The position numbers and the translations under genes are program-made. 64,000 nucleotides of DNA from positions 372,001-436,000 of the forward strand of contig NZ_JABXJG010000002.1 of NCBI RefSeq assembly GCF_013375535.1. The letters are read 5' to 3'. The notes below the pieces were generated by a model. It saw only the letters and a program-made list of their open reading frames with translations, was not told the origin of the DNA and did not search any database. Below are positions 42,272 through 51,417 of the stretch, piece by piece. The stretch's first letter is position 1. Every line of letters starts with the position of its first letter. Source of the stretch: Sphingobium sp. 15-1. Lineage in GTDB: Bacteria; Pseudomonadota; Alphaproteobacteria; Sphingomonadales; Sphingomonadaceae.

Positions 42272-43936
42272 ATGGCAGGCGGCACGCAGGGCGCTTCCAT
42301 GGAAGCGGACGGCGAATTCGACTATATCGTCGTCGGCGGCGGCAGTTCGGGATGCGTGACCGCCGGAAAGCTCGTTGGCGAACAGGGCGCGCGCGTGTTG
42401 CTGCTGGAAGCAGGCGGCAATGACGACGACAAGCTGATCAAGATGCCCGCCGGTACCTTCAAGATGATGCTGGGGGGCAGCGCGCACATCAAACATTATG
42501 TGTCGGAGCAGCAGAAGCAATTGAACGGCAGGACCGTCGGCGTGCCGCAGGGCAATGTCATCGGCGGGGGCAGTTCGGTCAACGTCATGGCCTATATGCG
42601 CGGTTGCCGGGAAGATTATGACCGATGGGACGCGGCCATCGGCGGCGGCTGGTCCTGGGACGACCTCCTCCCCCATTTTCGGCGGCAGGAAGGCAATGTC
42701 CGGCTTTCCAACCGGAGTCATGGCGGCGACGGGCCGCTGAAGGTTTCCGATCCAAATTACAAGGTTCCCGCCTCCAGCTATTTCCTCAAGGCCGCGCAAA
42801 ATGGCGGCATCGCCTTTCGCGACGATTTCAATGCGGGGGAATTGGGAGGAGTCGGCTATTTCCAGACGACGATTTCAGGGGCGCGCCGATGCAGTTCGGC
42901 CGATGCCTTCCTGACCCCCGTCCGCCACGATCCGCGCCTGACGCTTCGCACCCAATGCCGCGTCACGCGCATCAGGATAGAGAATGGCAAGGCCGTGGGC
43001 GTCGAATATATGCGCGACGGCAGGCCGTATTTCGCAAAAGCGGGCCGGTCGGTGATCCTGACGGCCGGAGCTTTCGCCACGCCCAAGCTGCTGATGCTTT
43101 CCGGCATCGGACCGGCGGAGCATCTGCGTTCCATGGGCATCCATCCCCTGGTCGACCTCCCCGGCGTCGGCCAAAATCTCCAGGATCATGTGGTCGTCCG
43201 CCTGTCCGCGGCGACGGACCGCAATTATGGCTATTTCGGTGAGGACCGTGGCCTCCGGATGATCCGCAACGGTCTGCGCTATTATCTGTTCGGGGACGGG
43301 CCAGTGGCGTCCAACGGCGCGGAATGCGTCGGTTTCACCAATGTCGATGCGGCGGAGGGTGTCGCGGACATTCAGATCTACAGCGTCGGCATCCTATGGC
43401 CGTCGGCCTATACCGGGGCCATCACTCACGGCATCACGATGATGGCCAGCCAGACCCAGCCCCAATCGCGGGGCAGCGTCCGCCTGCGCTCCGCCGATCC
43501 GGCGGACGATCCCGTCGTCGACCTCGGCTGGCTCAACCATGCCGAGGACGTCGCGGTGATGATCAAGGGGCTGCGGCTGCTGCGCCGGATCGCGCAGACC
43601 GAACCACTGGCCTCCATCATTGCCGAGGAACGCGCGCCAGGCCCCGCCCTGCAAAGCGATGCCGAGCTGGAGCAGTATCTGCGCGACACGGTCGAGAGCG
43701 CCTATCATCCGGTCGGCACCTGCAAGGCCGGGCGCGACGGCGATCCCATGGCGGTGCTGACGCCCGACCTTCGGGTGCGCGGCGTGGACAATCTCCGCGT
43801 GCTCGACGCATCGATGATGCCGAACATCCTATCGGCCAACACCAACGCGCCAGTCATGGCCGTGGCGGATCGCGGCGTCGACCTGATGACGGGCCGCCAA
43901 TCCCTGCGGATGCGGAGCGCAGACGCGCTCGCATAA
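42272..43936 (+). CDS. GMC-family FAD-dependent oxidoreductase (alcohol dehydrogenase/choline dehydrogenase-like)
   Basis: A 554-residue protein. N-terminal FAD-binding YIVVGGGSSGCVTAGKL, then PQGNVIGGGSSVNVM (GMC signature 1), ILTAGAFATPKLLMLSGIGPAEHL (signature 2), and the C-terminal active-site segment ESAYHPVGTCKAG and SANTNAPVMAVADR with the catalytic His and Asn. It oxidises alcohols such as choline, benzylic alcohols or polyethylene glycol and usually passes electrons to quinone. The start with a GGAGG site 7-8 nt ahead was preferred over GTG 42263. It is divergent from the aldehyde dehydrogenase, a natural partner. Confidence 0.9.
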   Translation: MAGGTQGASMEADGEFDYIVVGGGSSGCVTAGKLVGEQGARVLLLEAGGNDDDKLIKMPAGTFKMMLGGSAHIKHYVSEQQKQLNGRTVGVPQGNVIGGGSSVNVMAYMRGCREDYDRWDAAIGGGWSWDDLLPHFRRQEGNVRLSNRSHGGDGPLKVSDPNYKVPASSYFLKAAQNGGIAFRDDFNAGELGGVGYFQTTISGARRCSSADAFLTPVRHDPRLTLRTQCRVTRIRIENGKAVGVEYMRDGRPYFAKAGRSVILTAGAFATPKLLMLSGIGPAEHLRSMGIHPLVDLPGVGQNLQDHVVVRLSAATDRNYGYFGEDRGLRMIRNGLRYYLFGDGPVASNGAECVGFTNVDAAEGVADIQIYSVGILWPSAYTGAITHGITMMASQTQPQSRGSVRLRSADPADDPVVDLGWLNHAEDVAVMIKGLRLLRRIAQTEPLASIIAEERAPGPALQSDAELEQYLRDTVESAYHPVGTCKAGRDGDPMAVLTPDLRVRGVDNLRVLDASMMPNILSANTNAPVMAVADRGVDLMTGRQSLRMRSADALA

Positions 43937-44063
43937 CGCCGGCCCCGCTTAGCCCGCGATTCCCCGGCGCGCACCAGAGCGAGTTGCCTGGCCCGCTTTT
44001 TGGCTTAAAAGCCTATCCAGGAAGAGGATAAGCGGAAGTTCTCCGCAAGGGAGACGATTGGCC

Positions 44064-44993
44064 ATGCATCTTCAGGGACTGGACCTGAATCTCTTGATCG
44101 CGCTGGATGCACTTTTGTCCGAGAAGAACGTCACCAGGGCGGCCGAACGCATTCACATCTCTCAACCGGGGATGAGCGCCGCGCTCCAGAAGCTGCGATA
44201 TTATTTCAACGATCCGCTGCTGGAACGCGTGGGCCGAAGCATGGAGCTGACCAGCCGGTCCCGGACGCTGGCGGAGCCGGTGAAGACCATCTTGTCGCAA
44301 ATCCGCGACCTGAACGAGAGTTCGCGAAAATTCGACCCGCTGCACGTCAGCCGGGTGTTCCGGATCACCTCGACGACATTTTGCAGCGAAATCCTGGCGA
44401 CCCCGCTCATGCGCAAGTTGCGGACCATCGCGCCCAATGTCAGCGTCCAGTTCGAGGATCTGTCGACCGACACCGTGACCCGCATCGCGGAAGGGCAGGT
44501 GGATTTCGCCATCACGATTTCCGCCCGCATATTGGACAATTTCGAAAGTCTAAGCGAATTTCTCAAGTCCAAGAAATTGTTCACCGACCATTTCGTCGTC
44601 GCGATTTCGAAGGACAACCCCTATTCGAAGGATGAAATCTCCTTCGATGACCTATGCGCCATGCCTTATGTCGAAACGCGCTTCGCGGGCGTGATCGCGG
44701 GCATCAGCGAACAGATATGGCGGCAACAGCCCCGACAGCCGCGCATCTGCGGCTGGCTCCCCAATTTCCAGTTGACGCTCGATACGGTGAGCGAAACCGA
44801 CATGGCGACGATCCTGCCGTCCCTGCTGGTGGAGCAGAAAGGGGAGCGCTACAATGTCAGGACGCTCCCGGTTCCGTTCGAAATGCCGATCATGGAGGAA
44901 AGGCTGTTCTGGCACAGGCGGAACGACAATGATCCCGGACATGAATGGATGGTCCAGCTCTTGCAGGAGGTCGTGGGCGAGCTGATGATCTGA
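44064..44993 (+). CDS. LysR-family transcriptional regulator (NodD/LinR-like, second copy)
   Basis: A 309-residue regulator, of the same subgroup as the gene at 27095: MHLQGLDLNLLIALDALL, then TRAAERIHISQPGMSAALQK as helix-turn-helix, and an effector-binding domain from about residue 90. A TTG two codons upstream is better spaced from GGGAG and may be the true start. It is 127 nt after the GMC gene, with a small GGCTT-AA-AAGCC hairpin in the gap, and ends 11 nt before the IclR gene that converges on it. It is a candidate activator for the GMC/ALDH divergent promoter. Confidence 0.88.
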   Translation: MHLQGLDLNLLIALDALLSEKNVTRAAERIHISQPGMSAALQKLRYYFNDPLLERVGRSMELTSRSRTLAEPVKTILSQIRDLNESSRKFDPLHVSRVFRITSTTFCSEILATPLMRKLRTIAPNVSVQFEDLSTDTVTRIAEGQVDFAITISARILDNFESLSEFLKSKKLFTDHFVVAISKDNPYSKDEISFDDLCAMPYVETRFAGVIAGISEQIWRQQPRQPRICGWLPNFQLTLDTVSETDMATILPSLLVEQKGERYNVRTLPVPFEMPIMEERLFWHRRNDNDPGHEWMVQLLQEVVGELMI

Positions 44994-45004
44994 TCGGTCC
45001 CGCG

Positions 45005-45766
45005 TCACGCCCGGCTGAAGGCGACCTGCTCGATCTCATGCGCCGTTGCCCGCAGAAGGTCGATCACATCCTCCTGGGAAAGCTTCCTCGCCGTCATGGA
45101 TTGCGATACGGAAATGGCGGCGTGCACCACGCCGTCGGGCCTTTTGATCGGCACGGCGGCGCAAATCAGATCCTCGACAACCTCGCCGTCGTCAATCGCA
45201 TATCCCTGCTGCGCGACCAGATCGAGTTCGCGCGCCAGTGCATCGGCGTCGACGATGGTGCGCGGCGTCAGCGCGACGAAAGGGCCGTTTGCGAGATAGG
45301 CATCCCGCTCCTCGCGAGGAAGATTGGCGAGCAGCACCTTGCCCATTCCGGAGCAATAAGCCTCCAATTGCATCCCCACCCGGGTGAACAGCCCCGCCGC
45401 GCCCTGACCGATTTTCAGGCGGTAGGTGACCATCTCATTTTCCAGCGTCCCCAGTTGGACGATGGTCCGCACCCGGACCGCCAGACGATGCAGGGCCGGC
45501 GCGGCGACATTGACGATCAGTTGCTTTTCATCGAGCCGCTGCAAAAGCCGCAAAAGCCGGGCGCCCGCGACGTGCCGCCCCCGCCCGACCGGCGTCAGAT
45601 AGCCTTCCTCGACCAGCGTCGTCACCTGGCGGTGCGCCGTCGCCACGGGAATGTCCGCCGACCGCGCCAGCGCGGACACGCTGTTCTGCCCGCCATCCGC
45701 GACGACTTCCTCCAGCATCGCCAAGGTCCGCTTGAGGGAACTGATCTGCGGCGTCTTATTTCTCAT
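45005..45766 (-). CDS. IclR-family transcriptional regulator
   Basis: A 253-residue IclR regulator: winged helix SSLKRTLAMLEEVVADGG...VSALARSADIPVATAHRQV at the N-terminus, then the GAF-like effector domain with MVTYRLKIGQGAAGLFTRVG, AYCSGMGKVLLANL and the C-terminal AAVPIKRPDGVVHAAISVS. Start ATG 45766 gives the usual family length; the frame runs open further upstream across the divergent promoter. It is divergently transcribed from the acetaldehyde dehydrogenase/aldolase operon and probably controls it. A TTC-CGTTAC-GAA element in the 127-bp gap is a weak operator candidate. Confidence 0.88.
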   Translation of the reverse strand: MRNKTPQISSLKRTLAMLEEVVADGGQNSVSALARSADIPVATAHRQVTTLVEEGYLTPVGRGRHVAGARLLRLLQRLDEKQLIVNVAAPALHRLAVRVRTIVQLGTLENEMVTYRLKIGQGAAGLFTRVGMQLEAYCSGMGKVLLANLPREERDAYLANGPFVALTPRTIVDADALARELDLVAQQGYAIDDGEVVEDLICAAVPIKRPDGVVHAAISVSQSMTARKLSQEDVIDLLRATAHEIEQVAFSRA

Positions 45767-45893
45767 GACGTGAGAAGATAGCGACTTCCCCCGGTGGCGC
45801 CAAGCCCAAAGCGCGCTTATTCTCCCTGCCCAGAGGGGATCGCCGCCCGCCGCATTGGCAAAGGGTGTTCCGTTACGAAAAGGCTTGAGGAAT

Positions 45894-46835
45894 ATGGCCA
45901 AGACCAAAGTTGCGATCATCGGGTCGGGCAATATCGGCACCGACCTGATGATAAAGATCATGCGTCTGTCGGAGACGCTGGAAATGGGCGCCTTCGTCGG
46001 CATCGATCCGGAATCGGACGGGCTGAAGCGCGCCGCGCGCATGGGCGTGCCCATCACGGCGGAGGGCATTGACGGCCTGATCGCGCTGGACGGGTTCAAG
46101 GACATCGCCATCATATTCGACGCGACGTCCGCCGGAGCGCACAAGCGTCACAACGAACTGCTCCAGGCCCATGGCAAGCGGGTGATCGACCTGACGCCTG
46201 CCGCCATCGGCCCCTACACCATTCCGCCCGTCAACGGCGAGACCAATCTCGACGCGTCGAACGTCAATATGGTGACCTGCGGCGGACAGGCGACCATCCC
46301 CATCGTCCACGCCGTCAACCGCGTGGCGAAGGTGCATTATGGCGAGATCGTCGCCTCCATCGCCTCGAAAAGCGCCGGTCCCGGCACCCGCGCCAATATC
46401 GACGAGTTCACCGAAACCACCAGCCAGGCGATCGTGGACGTCGGCGGCGCGACGCGGGGCAAGGCGATCATCATCCTCAACCCGGCCGAGCCGCCGCTGA
46501 TCATGCGCGACACCGTCTATTGCCTGTGCGAAGAGGCCAGTCAGGACGAAATCCGCGCCAGCATCGACCGCATGGTGGCCGAAGTGCAGACCTATGTGCC
46601 GGGATACCGGCTGAAGCAGGCGGTGCAGTTCGAACATATCGGGTCGAACCGCCCGCTGCGCATTCCCGAGATGGACGGGGAATATACCGGCCTCAAAGTC
46701 AGCGTCTTCCTGGAGGTCGAAGGGGCCGCCCATTATTTGCCCGCCTATGCCGGCAACCTCGACATCATGACCTCGGCCGCGCTGCGCACCGCCGAGAAGA
46801 TCGCCGTCCGCATGCATGAAGGAGCCGCGGCATGA
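45894..46835 (+). CDS. dmpF: Acetaldehyde dehydrogenase (acylating)
   Basis: A 313-residue enzyme of the DmpF/MhpF/BphJ family: Rossmann motif [30 protein letters not shown], the catalytic Cys in [11 protein letters not shown], and [19 protein letters not shown]. It converts acetaldehyde and CoA to acetyl-CoA with NAD. It forms a channeling complex with the aldolase encoded next, whose start overlaps its stop (ATGA). ATG 45894 is preceded by GAGGA. Together they complete the meta-cleavage route, taking 4-hydroxy-2-oxovalerate to pyruvate and acetyl-CoA. The upstream hydratase and decarboxylase genes are 35 kb away. Confidence 0.95.
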   Translation: MAKTKVAIIGSGNIGTDLMIKIMRLSETLEMGAFVGIDPESDGLKRAARMGVPITAEGIDGLIALDGFKDIAIIFDATSAGAHKRHNELLQAHGKRVIDLTPAAIGPYTIPPVNGETNLDASNVNMVTCGGQATIPIVHAVNRVAKVHYGEIVASIASKSAGPGTRANIDEFTETTSQAIVDVGGATRGKAIIILNPAEPPLIMRDTVYCLCEEASQDEIRASIDRMVAEVQTYVPGYRLKQAVQFEHIGSNRPLRIPEMDGEYTGLKVSVFLEVEGAAHYLPAYAGNLDIMTSAALRTAEKIAVRMHEGAAA

Positions 46836-47854
46836 CTTTCGATCCGACCCAGACCAAGCTCTATATCCAGGACGTGACGCTGCGCGACGGCATGCACGCG
46901 GTGCGGCACCAATATGGCATCGACCATGTGAAGAAGATCGCCAAGGCGCTGGACGACGCCAAGGTGGACGCGATCGAGGTCGCCCATGGCGACGGGCTCA
47001 GCGGATCGTCCTTCAACTATGGCTTCGGCGCACATACGGATTATGAATGGATCGCCGCCGTGGCGGAAGTGCTGGAGCATAGCGTGCTGACGACGCTGCT
47101 GCTGCCCGGCATCGGCACGGTCCACGATCTGAAACATGCCTATGATCTGGGCGTGCGTTCGGTGCGCATCGCGACCCATTGCACCGAGGCGGACGTTTCG
47201 AAACAGCATATCGAAGCGGCGCGCAATCTGGGCATGGACGTCTCCGGCTTCCTGATGATGAGCCATATGTCCGATCCCGAAGCGCTGGCGGGGCAAGCTA
47301 AGCTGATGGAAGATTATGGCGCGCATTGCGTCTATGTCACTGACAGCGGCGGCGCGCTCAACATGGAAGAATATGCGGCGCGGTTCCAGGCCTATGACCG
47401 GGTGCTGAAGCCCGAAACGCAGCGCGGCGTCCATGCGCACCATAATCTCTCGCTGGGCGTGGCGAACTCCATCATCGCCGTTCAGAACGGCGCGATCCGC
47501 GTCGACGCCAGCCTGGCCGGCATGGGCGCGGGCGCGGGCAATGCGCCGCTGGAGGTATTCATCGCCGCCGCCGACCGCTACGGCTGGAACCATGGCTGCG
47601 ATCTCTACGCGCTGATGGATGCGGCCGAGGAACTGGTCCGTCCATTGCAGGACCGGCCGGTCCGGGTCGACCGCGAGACGCTGACGCTGGGTTATGCGGG
47701 CGTCTATTCCAGCTTCCTGCGTCATGCGGAAAAGGCGGCGGAGGATTATGGCCTCGATACCCGCGCCATCCTGGCCGAAGTCGGGCGTCGCAAGATGGTC
47801 GGCGGGCAGGAGGATATGATCGTCGACGTCGCGCTCGATCTCAGCGGCAAATGA
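46832..47854 (+). CDS. dmpG: 4-hydroxy-2-oxovalerate aldolase
   Basis: A 340-residue TIM-barrel HMGL-like aldolase of the DmpG/MhpE/BphI family. The metal/catalytic N-terminus [18 protein letters not shown], the [14 protein letters not shown] metal-binding pair and [15 protein letters not shown] are typical, with the C-terminal [14 protein letters not shown] helix that contacts the dehydrogenase. It cleaves 4-hydroxy-2-oxovalerate into pyruvate and acetaldehyde. Its start overlaps the stop of the acetaldehyde dehydrogenase gene. A strong hairpin follows the stop codon. Confidence 0.95.
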   Translation: MTFDPTQTKLYIQDVTLRDGMHAVRHQYGIDHVKKIAKALDDAKVDAIEVAHGDGLSGSSFNYGFGAHTDYEWIAAVAEVLEHSVLTTLLLPGIGTVHDLKHAYDLGVRSVRIATHCTEADVSKQHIEAARNLGMDVSGFLMMSHMSDPEALAGQAKLMEDYGAHCVYVTDSGGALNMEEYAARFQAYDRVLKPETQRGVHAHHNLSLGVANSIIAVQNGAIRVDASLAGMGAGAGNAPLEVFIAAADRYGWNHGCDLYALMDAAEELVRPLQDRPVRVDRETLTLGYAGVYSSFLRHAEKAAEDYGLDTRAILAEVGRRKMVGGQEDMIVDVALDLSGK

Positions 47855-47859
47855 TGGCG

Positions 47860-47893
47860 GGGCGGCCGCAGGGTTTCCCCGGTGCGGCCGCCC
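47860..47893. terminator. Bidirectional hairpin between the aldolase and fghA
   Basis: Perfect 11-bp arms GGGCGGCCGCA and TGCGGCCGCCC with a 12-nt loop lie in the 61-bp gap between convergent stop codons. The position and stem strength suggest termination for both strands; the T-tract is short. Confidence 0.6.
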
Positions 47894-47915
47894 TCTTGCC
47901 CAGCCTGCCGGAACG

Positions 47916-48785
47916 TCAGCCGGCGGACTTAGTCAACCGTTCCGCATGCCAGCGCAGATGATCGTCCAGGAAAGTGGAAATGAAATAATAGCTGTGGTCA
48001 TAGCCGGGCTGCAGGCGCAGCGTCAGCTTCTGGCCCGCCGCGCGGCAGGCGGCATCCAGCAATTCGGGGCGAAGCTGCTCCGCCAGAAACTGATCGGCAT
48101 CCCCCTGATCGACCAGCAGATCCGGCAAGCGGGCGCCATCCTCGATCAACGCGACGGCGTCATGTCCGCGCCAGACGGCCTTGTCCTCGCCCAGATAGCC
48201 CGTCAGCGCCTTCTGCCCCCAGGGAACCTGAGAGGGCGCGACGATGGGCGAAAAGGCGGACACCGCCCTGAATCGGTCGGCATGGGTGAGGCCAATGGTC
48301 AGCGCGCCATGGCCGCCCATGCTGTGACCCATGATCGACTGGCGGTCCATGTCGGCGGGGAAATGCGCCGCTATCAGGGCGGGCAGTTCCTCCGTCACAT
48401 AGCTCCACATGCGGTAATGGGGCGTATAGGGCGCCTGCGTCGCATCGACATAGAAACCCGCGCCAAGGCCGAAATCATAGGCCCCCTCCGCATCGTCCGC
48501 CACGGCGTTTCCGTCGCGATCAACGCCGCGCGGGCTTGTGTCGGGCGCGACGAAGATCAGGCCCAGCTCCGCGCAGGCGGCGCGAAATTCGCCCTTTTCA
48601 GTGACATTGGCATGGGTGCAGGTCAGGCCGGAAAGATACCAGACGACGGGCAGCCGTGCACCCTCCGCATGAGGCGGCACGAAGACGGAGAAGGTCATCT
48701 CCGTCCCCGTCGCCGCGGAGGCATGTTTGTAGACGCCCTGGACTCCGCCGTGGCTCTTGTTGGTTGAGACGGTTTCCAGGGTCAT
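47916..48785 (-). CDS. fghA: S-formylglutathione hydrolase
   Basis: A 289-residue esterase D family hydrolase: SGLTCTHANVTEKGEFRAA at the oxyanion loop, catalytic Ser in MGHSMGGHGA, Asp in LLVDQGDADQFL and His in GYDHSYYF. It splits S-formylglutathione into formate and glutathione, the second step of glutathione-dependent formaldehyde oxidation. It is last in the operon after adhC and a small VOC gene, 3 nt from the latter. Formate can go to the formate dehydrogenase encoded at the end of this window. Formaldehyde would come from O-demethylation of methoxylated aromatics (inference). Confidence 0.95.
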   Translation of the reverse strand: MTLETVSTNKSHGGVQGVYKHASAATGTEMTFSVFVPPHAEGARLPVVWYLSGLTCTHANVTEKGEFRAACAELGLIFVAPDTSPRGVDRDGNAVADDAEGAYDFGLGAGFYVDATQAPYTPHYRMWSYVTEELPALIAAHFPADMDRQSIMGHSMGGHGALTIGLTHADRFRAVSAFSPIVAPSQVPWGQKALTGYLGEDKAVWRGHDAVALIEDGARLPDLLVDQGDADQFLAEQLRPELLDAACRAAGQKLTLRLQPGYDHSYYFISTFLDDHLRWHAERLTKSAG

Positions 48786-48788
48786 CTT

Positions 48789-49181
48789 TTACTCGCTGAA
48801 GGAATAGGCGCAGATCTTGTTTCCGGCCGGATCGCGCAGATAGCCGGCATAAGCGCCGGGCAGGTGACTGCGCGGGCCGGCCGCGCCCTCGTCCGTGCCG
48901 CCATTGGCAAGGCCGGCCGCATGGAAGGCATCCACTTCGGCAGAGGTCTTCGCCGCGAAGCCGATGGTCGCGCCGTTGCTCGACGGCGCTTCGCCATTGC
49001 CCGGAGGCGCGATGATGAAGGCCGGCTTGTCGCGGCCGTACAAGATCCAGGTGCCCGCCGGCCCCAGATTGTTGATGCCGAGCGCGCCGAGCACCGCGTC
49101 GTAGAATTTGGACGACGTTGCGGTGTCCTTGGCCCCGATGAAGACGTGCGAAAACACTCCGTCGCCGGAAATGACTGCCAT
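48789..49181 (-). CDS. Small VOC (glyoxalase-like) protein
   Basis: A 130-residue single-module VOC protein: FSHVFIGAKDTATSSKFYDAVLGAL at the N-terminus and LPGAYAGYLRDPAGNKICAYSF at the C-terminus. Glyoxalase I, fosfomycin-resistance and related enzymes share this fold. It lies between adhC and fghA with short gaps, a conserved-looking position, which suggests a glutathione-linked role in formaldehyde or methylglyoxal handling. It has no clear match to Gfa (glutathione-dependent formaldehyde-activating enzyme), which has a different, cysteine-rich fold. Confidence 0.85.
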   Translation of the reverse strand: MAVISGDGVFSHVFIGAKDTATSSKFYDAVLGALGINNLGPAGTWILYGRDKPAFIIAPPGNGEAPSSNGATIGFAAKTSAEVDAFHAAGLANGGTDEGAAGPRSHLPGAYAGYLRDPAGNKICAYSFSE

Positions 49182-49207
49182 TGCGTTTCTCCTACTAGGT
49201 TGATTTG

Positions 49208-50320
49208 TCAGAAAACGACGACGCTGCGGATGGATTCGCCCGCATGCATCAGGTCGAAGCCCTTGTTGATCTCCTCAAGGCTCAGCACATGGGTGATCAT
49301 CGGATCAATCTCGATCTTGCCGTTCATGTACCAGTCGACGATCCGGGGCACGTCGGTGCGACCCTTGGCGCCGCCGAAGGCCGAACCTTGCCACACGCGG
49401 CCGGTGACGAGCTGGAACGGACGGGTGGAGATTTCCTTGCCCGCCTCGGCCACGCCGATCACGGTGGAGACGCCCCAGCCGCGATGGCATGCCTCCAGGG
49501 CCTGACGCATCACTTCGGTATTGCCGGTGCAATCGAAGGTGTAATCGGCGCCGCCGTCGGTCAGGGCGACAAGATCGGCCACGACCTCCGCCGTGCTCTT
49601 GCCCCTGGGATTGTAGAAATGAGTCATGCCGAAGCGGGTGCCCCATTCCGCCTTGCCGTCATTGACGTCCACGCCGATGATCCGGTCCGCGCCGACCAGC
49701 CGGGCGGCCTGCAGCACATTCAGGCCGATGCCGCCCAGGCCGAAGACGATGACGTTGGAGCCGGGCGTGACCTTGGCGCTGTTGATGACCGCGCCGACGC
49801 CGGTGGTGACGCCGCAGCCGATATAGCAGCTCTTGTCGAAGGGCGCGTCCTCGCGGATCTTCGCCACCGCGATTTCCGGCAGGACGGTGAAGTTGGAGAA
49901 GGTCGAGCAGCCCATATAATGGAAGATCGGCTGCCCCTTATAGCTGAAACGGGTCGTGCCGTCCGGCATCAGCCCCTGGCCCTGGGTGGCGCGGATCGCG
50001 GTGCACAGGTTGGTCTTGCCGCTGAGGCAGCTTTTGCACTGGCGGCATTCCGGCGTGTAGAGCGGGATCACATGGTCGCCGGGCTTGACCGAAGTCACAC
50101 CCGGGCCGACTTCGCGCACGATGCCGGCGCCTTCATGGCCAAGGATCGAAGGGAAGATGCCCTCGCTGTCAAAACCGTCCAGCGTATAGGCGTCGGTGTG
50201 GCAGATGCCCGTCGCCATGATCTCCACCAGAACCTCGCCCGCCTTCGGACCTTCCAGATCGACCTCGACGATCTCCAGGGGCTTTTTCGCTTCAAAAGCG
50301 ACGGCGGCGCGCGTTTTCAT
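49208..50320 (-). CDS. adhC: S-(hydroxymethyl)glutathione dehydrogenase (class III alcohol dehydrogenase)
   Basis: A 370-residue zinc medium-chain dehydrogenase. Catalytic-zinc Cys in [27 protein letters not shown], the structural-zinc cluster [15 protein letters not shown], and the NAD-binding [19 protein letters not shown] followed by the Asp-containing IIGVDVN. The class III features, including the formaldehyde/glutathione-site arrangement [16 protein letters not shown], are visible. It oxidises the spontaneous adduct of formaldehyde and glutathione to S-formylglutathione. It is the first gene of the operon with fghA; an equal symbol is frmA. It is divergent from a LysR gene, a likely regulator. 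Confidence 0.95.
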   Translation of the reverse strand: MKTRAAVAFEAKKPLEIVEVDLEGPKAGEVLVEIMATGICHTDAYTLDGFDSEGIFPSILGHEGAGIVREVGPGVTSVKPGDHVIPLYTPECRQCKSCLSGKTNLCTAIRATQGQGLMPDGTTRFSYKGQPIFHYMGCSTFSNFTVLPEIAVAKIREDAPFDKSCYIGCGVTTGVGAVINSAKVTPGSNVIVFGLGGIGLNVLQAARLVGADRIIGVDVNDGKAEWGTRFGMTHFYNPRGKSTAEVVADLVALTDGGADYTFDCTGNTEVMRQALEACHRGWGVSTVIGVAEAGKEISTRPFQLVTGRVWQGSAFGGAKGRTDVPRIVDWYMNGKIEIDPMITHVLSLEEINKGFDLMHAGESIRSVVVF

Positions 50321-50451
50321 TCCTCACTCCCTGCATCAAGTCCGAAAAGGGGGTGCAGCCCCATTTTTCTCATCCCTGCCCATAGCGATATTTCCGTGAC
50401 GTGATAATAGGTCGATTAGGCAATTCATTATTACCATATGGGGATAGTCCT

Positions 50452-51369
50452 ATGTCCGCCTGGGCGGGAATCGACGAATTCATCGCTGTCGCCACCACCG
50501 GATCGTTCACGCGGGGCGCCAAGGCGCTGGGCGTTTCGCCCACCCATGTCAGCCGGGCTGTCATGGCGCTGGAGCAGCGGGTTCAGGCGCCATTGTTCCA
50601 CCGGACGACCCGCACCGTCCGGCTGACCGATACGGGGCGCGTCTTCTTCGAACGCTGCGAGCGGATCGCGCAGGAACGGGATGAGGCCATCGCCCTCATT
50701 TCCGAACAGAGCGAGCCACAGGGCGAGTTGCGCGTCACCTGCTCCACCGCCATGGGCGAGCGCTTCGTGGCGCCGATCATCCGGCGGTTCGCCATGCGGC
50801 ATCCCCGATTGACCGTATCGATCGAGCTGTCCAATCGAGTGATCGACCTGGTGGGCGAGGGTTTCGACCTGGCGGTGCGGACGGGCGCGGTCACGGACCC
50901 GCGCCTGATCGCGACGCGGGTTGCCTCCCGCACGCTCTACACCTGCGCGGCGCCAAGCTATCTGTCCCGCGCGGGCCGGCCGCAAAAGGTGGAAGAGCTG
51001 AAGAAGCATGAATGCATAGCGGGAACCGCCACGACATGGCATTTCAAGGCAGAGGGGCAGGACATCGTGCACAGGCCGCAGGGGCGATTCCGCTGCAATA
51101 GCGGGCATGCGGTGATGGAAGCCTGCATCGCCGGGCTGGGCGTCTGCCAGCTACCCGATTTCTATATTTTGCCGCACCTGAAACATGGGATGGTCGAATT
51201 GCTGCTGGAGGATGTCCAACCGGAGGACGAGCCGATCTGGGCAGTCTATCCGCAGCGCCGCCATCTCCTCCCCAAAGTGCGGCAGGTGGTGGACTGCCTG
51301 CAGCATGAATTGGGACCGGCGATGAACCGGCCCAGGCTGGACGCGGCCGCCCCCTCGCTTGCCGGCTGA
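50452..51369 (+). CDS. LysR-family transcriptional regulator (CrgA/DhcR-like)
   Basis: A 305-residue LysR protein with the winged helix SAWAGIDEFIAVATTGSFTRGAKALGVSPTHVSRAV and an effector domain (GELRVTCSTAMGERFVAPII...) typical of the CrgA/PecT-like subgroup that starts with a short N-terminus. It is divergent from adhC across 131 bp containing an AT-rich stretch (TTCATTATTACCATATG), so regulation of formaldehyde oxidation is plausible. It converges on the thiolase gene, with a strong nested hairpin between the stop codons. Confidence 0.88.
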   Translation: MSAWAGIDEFIAVATTGSFTRGAKALGVSPTHVSRAVMALEQRVQAPLFHRTTRTVRLTDTGRVFFERCERIAQERDEAIALISEQSEPQGELRVTCSTAMGERFVAPIIRRFAMRHPRLTVSIELSNRVIDLVGEGFDLAVRTGAVTDPRLIATRVASRTLYTCAAPSYLSRAGRPQKVEELKKHECIAGTATTWHFKAEGQDIVHRPQGRFRCNSGHAVMEACIAGLGVCQLPDFYILPHLKHGMVELLLEDVQPEDEPIWAVYPQRRHLLPKVRQVVDCLQHELGPAMNRPRLDAAAPSLAG

Positions 51370-51374
51370 AGGCA

Positions 51375-51406
51375 GCGGGGCCTGGCGGCGAACCGCCCTG
51401 CCCCGC
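51375..51406. terminator. Nested perfect hairpin between LysR and the thiolase gene
   Basis: GCGGGGC (51375) and GCCCCGC (51400) enclose GGCGG-CGAA-CCGCC, all perfect, with symmetric 2-nt CT interruptions. It lies in the 48-bp gap between convergent genes and should act as a terminator or mRNA-end stabiliser for both. Confidence 0.65.
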
Positions 51407-51417
51407 CGGTCGTTATC

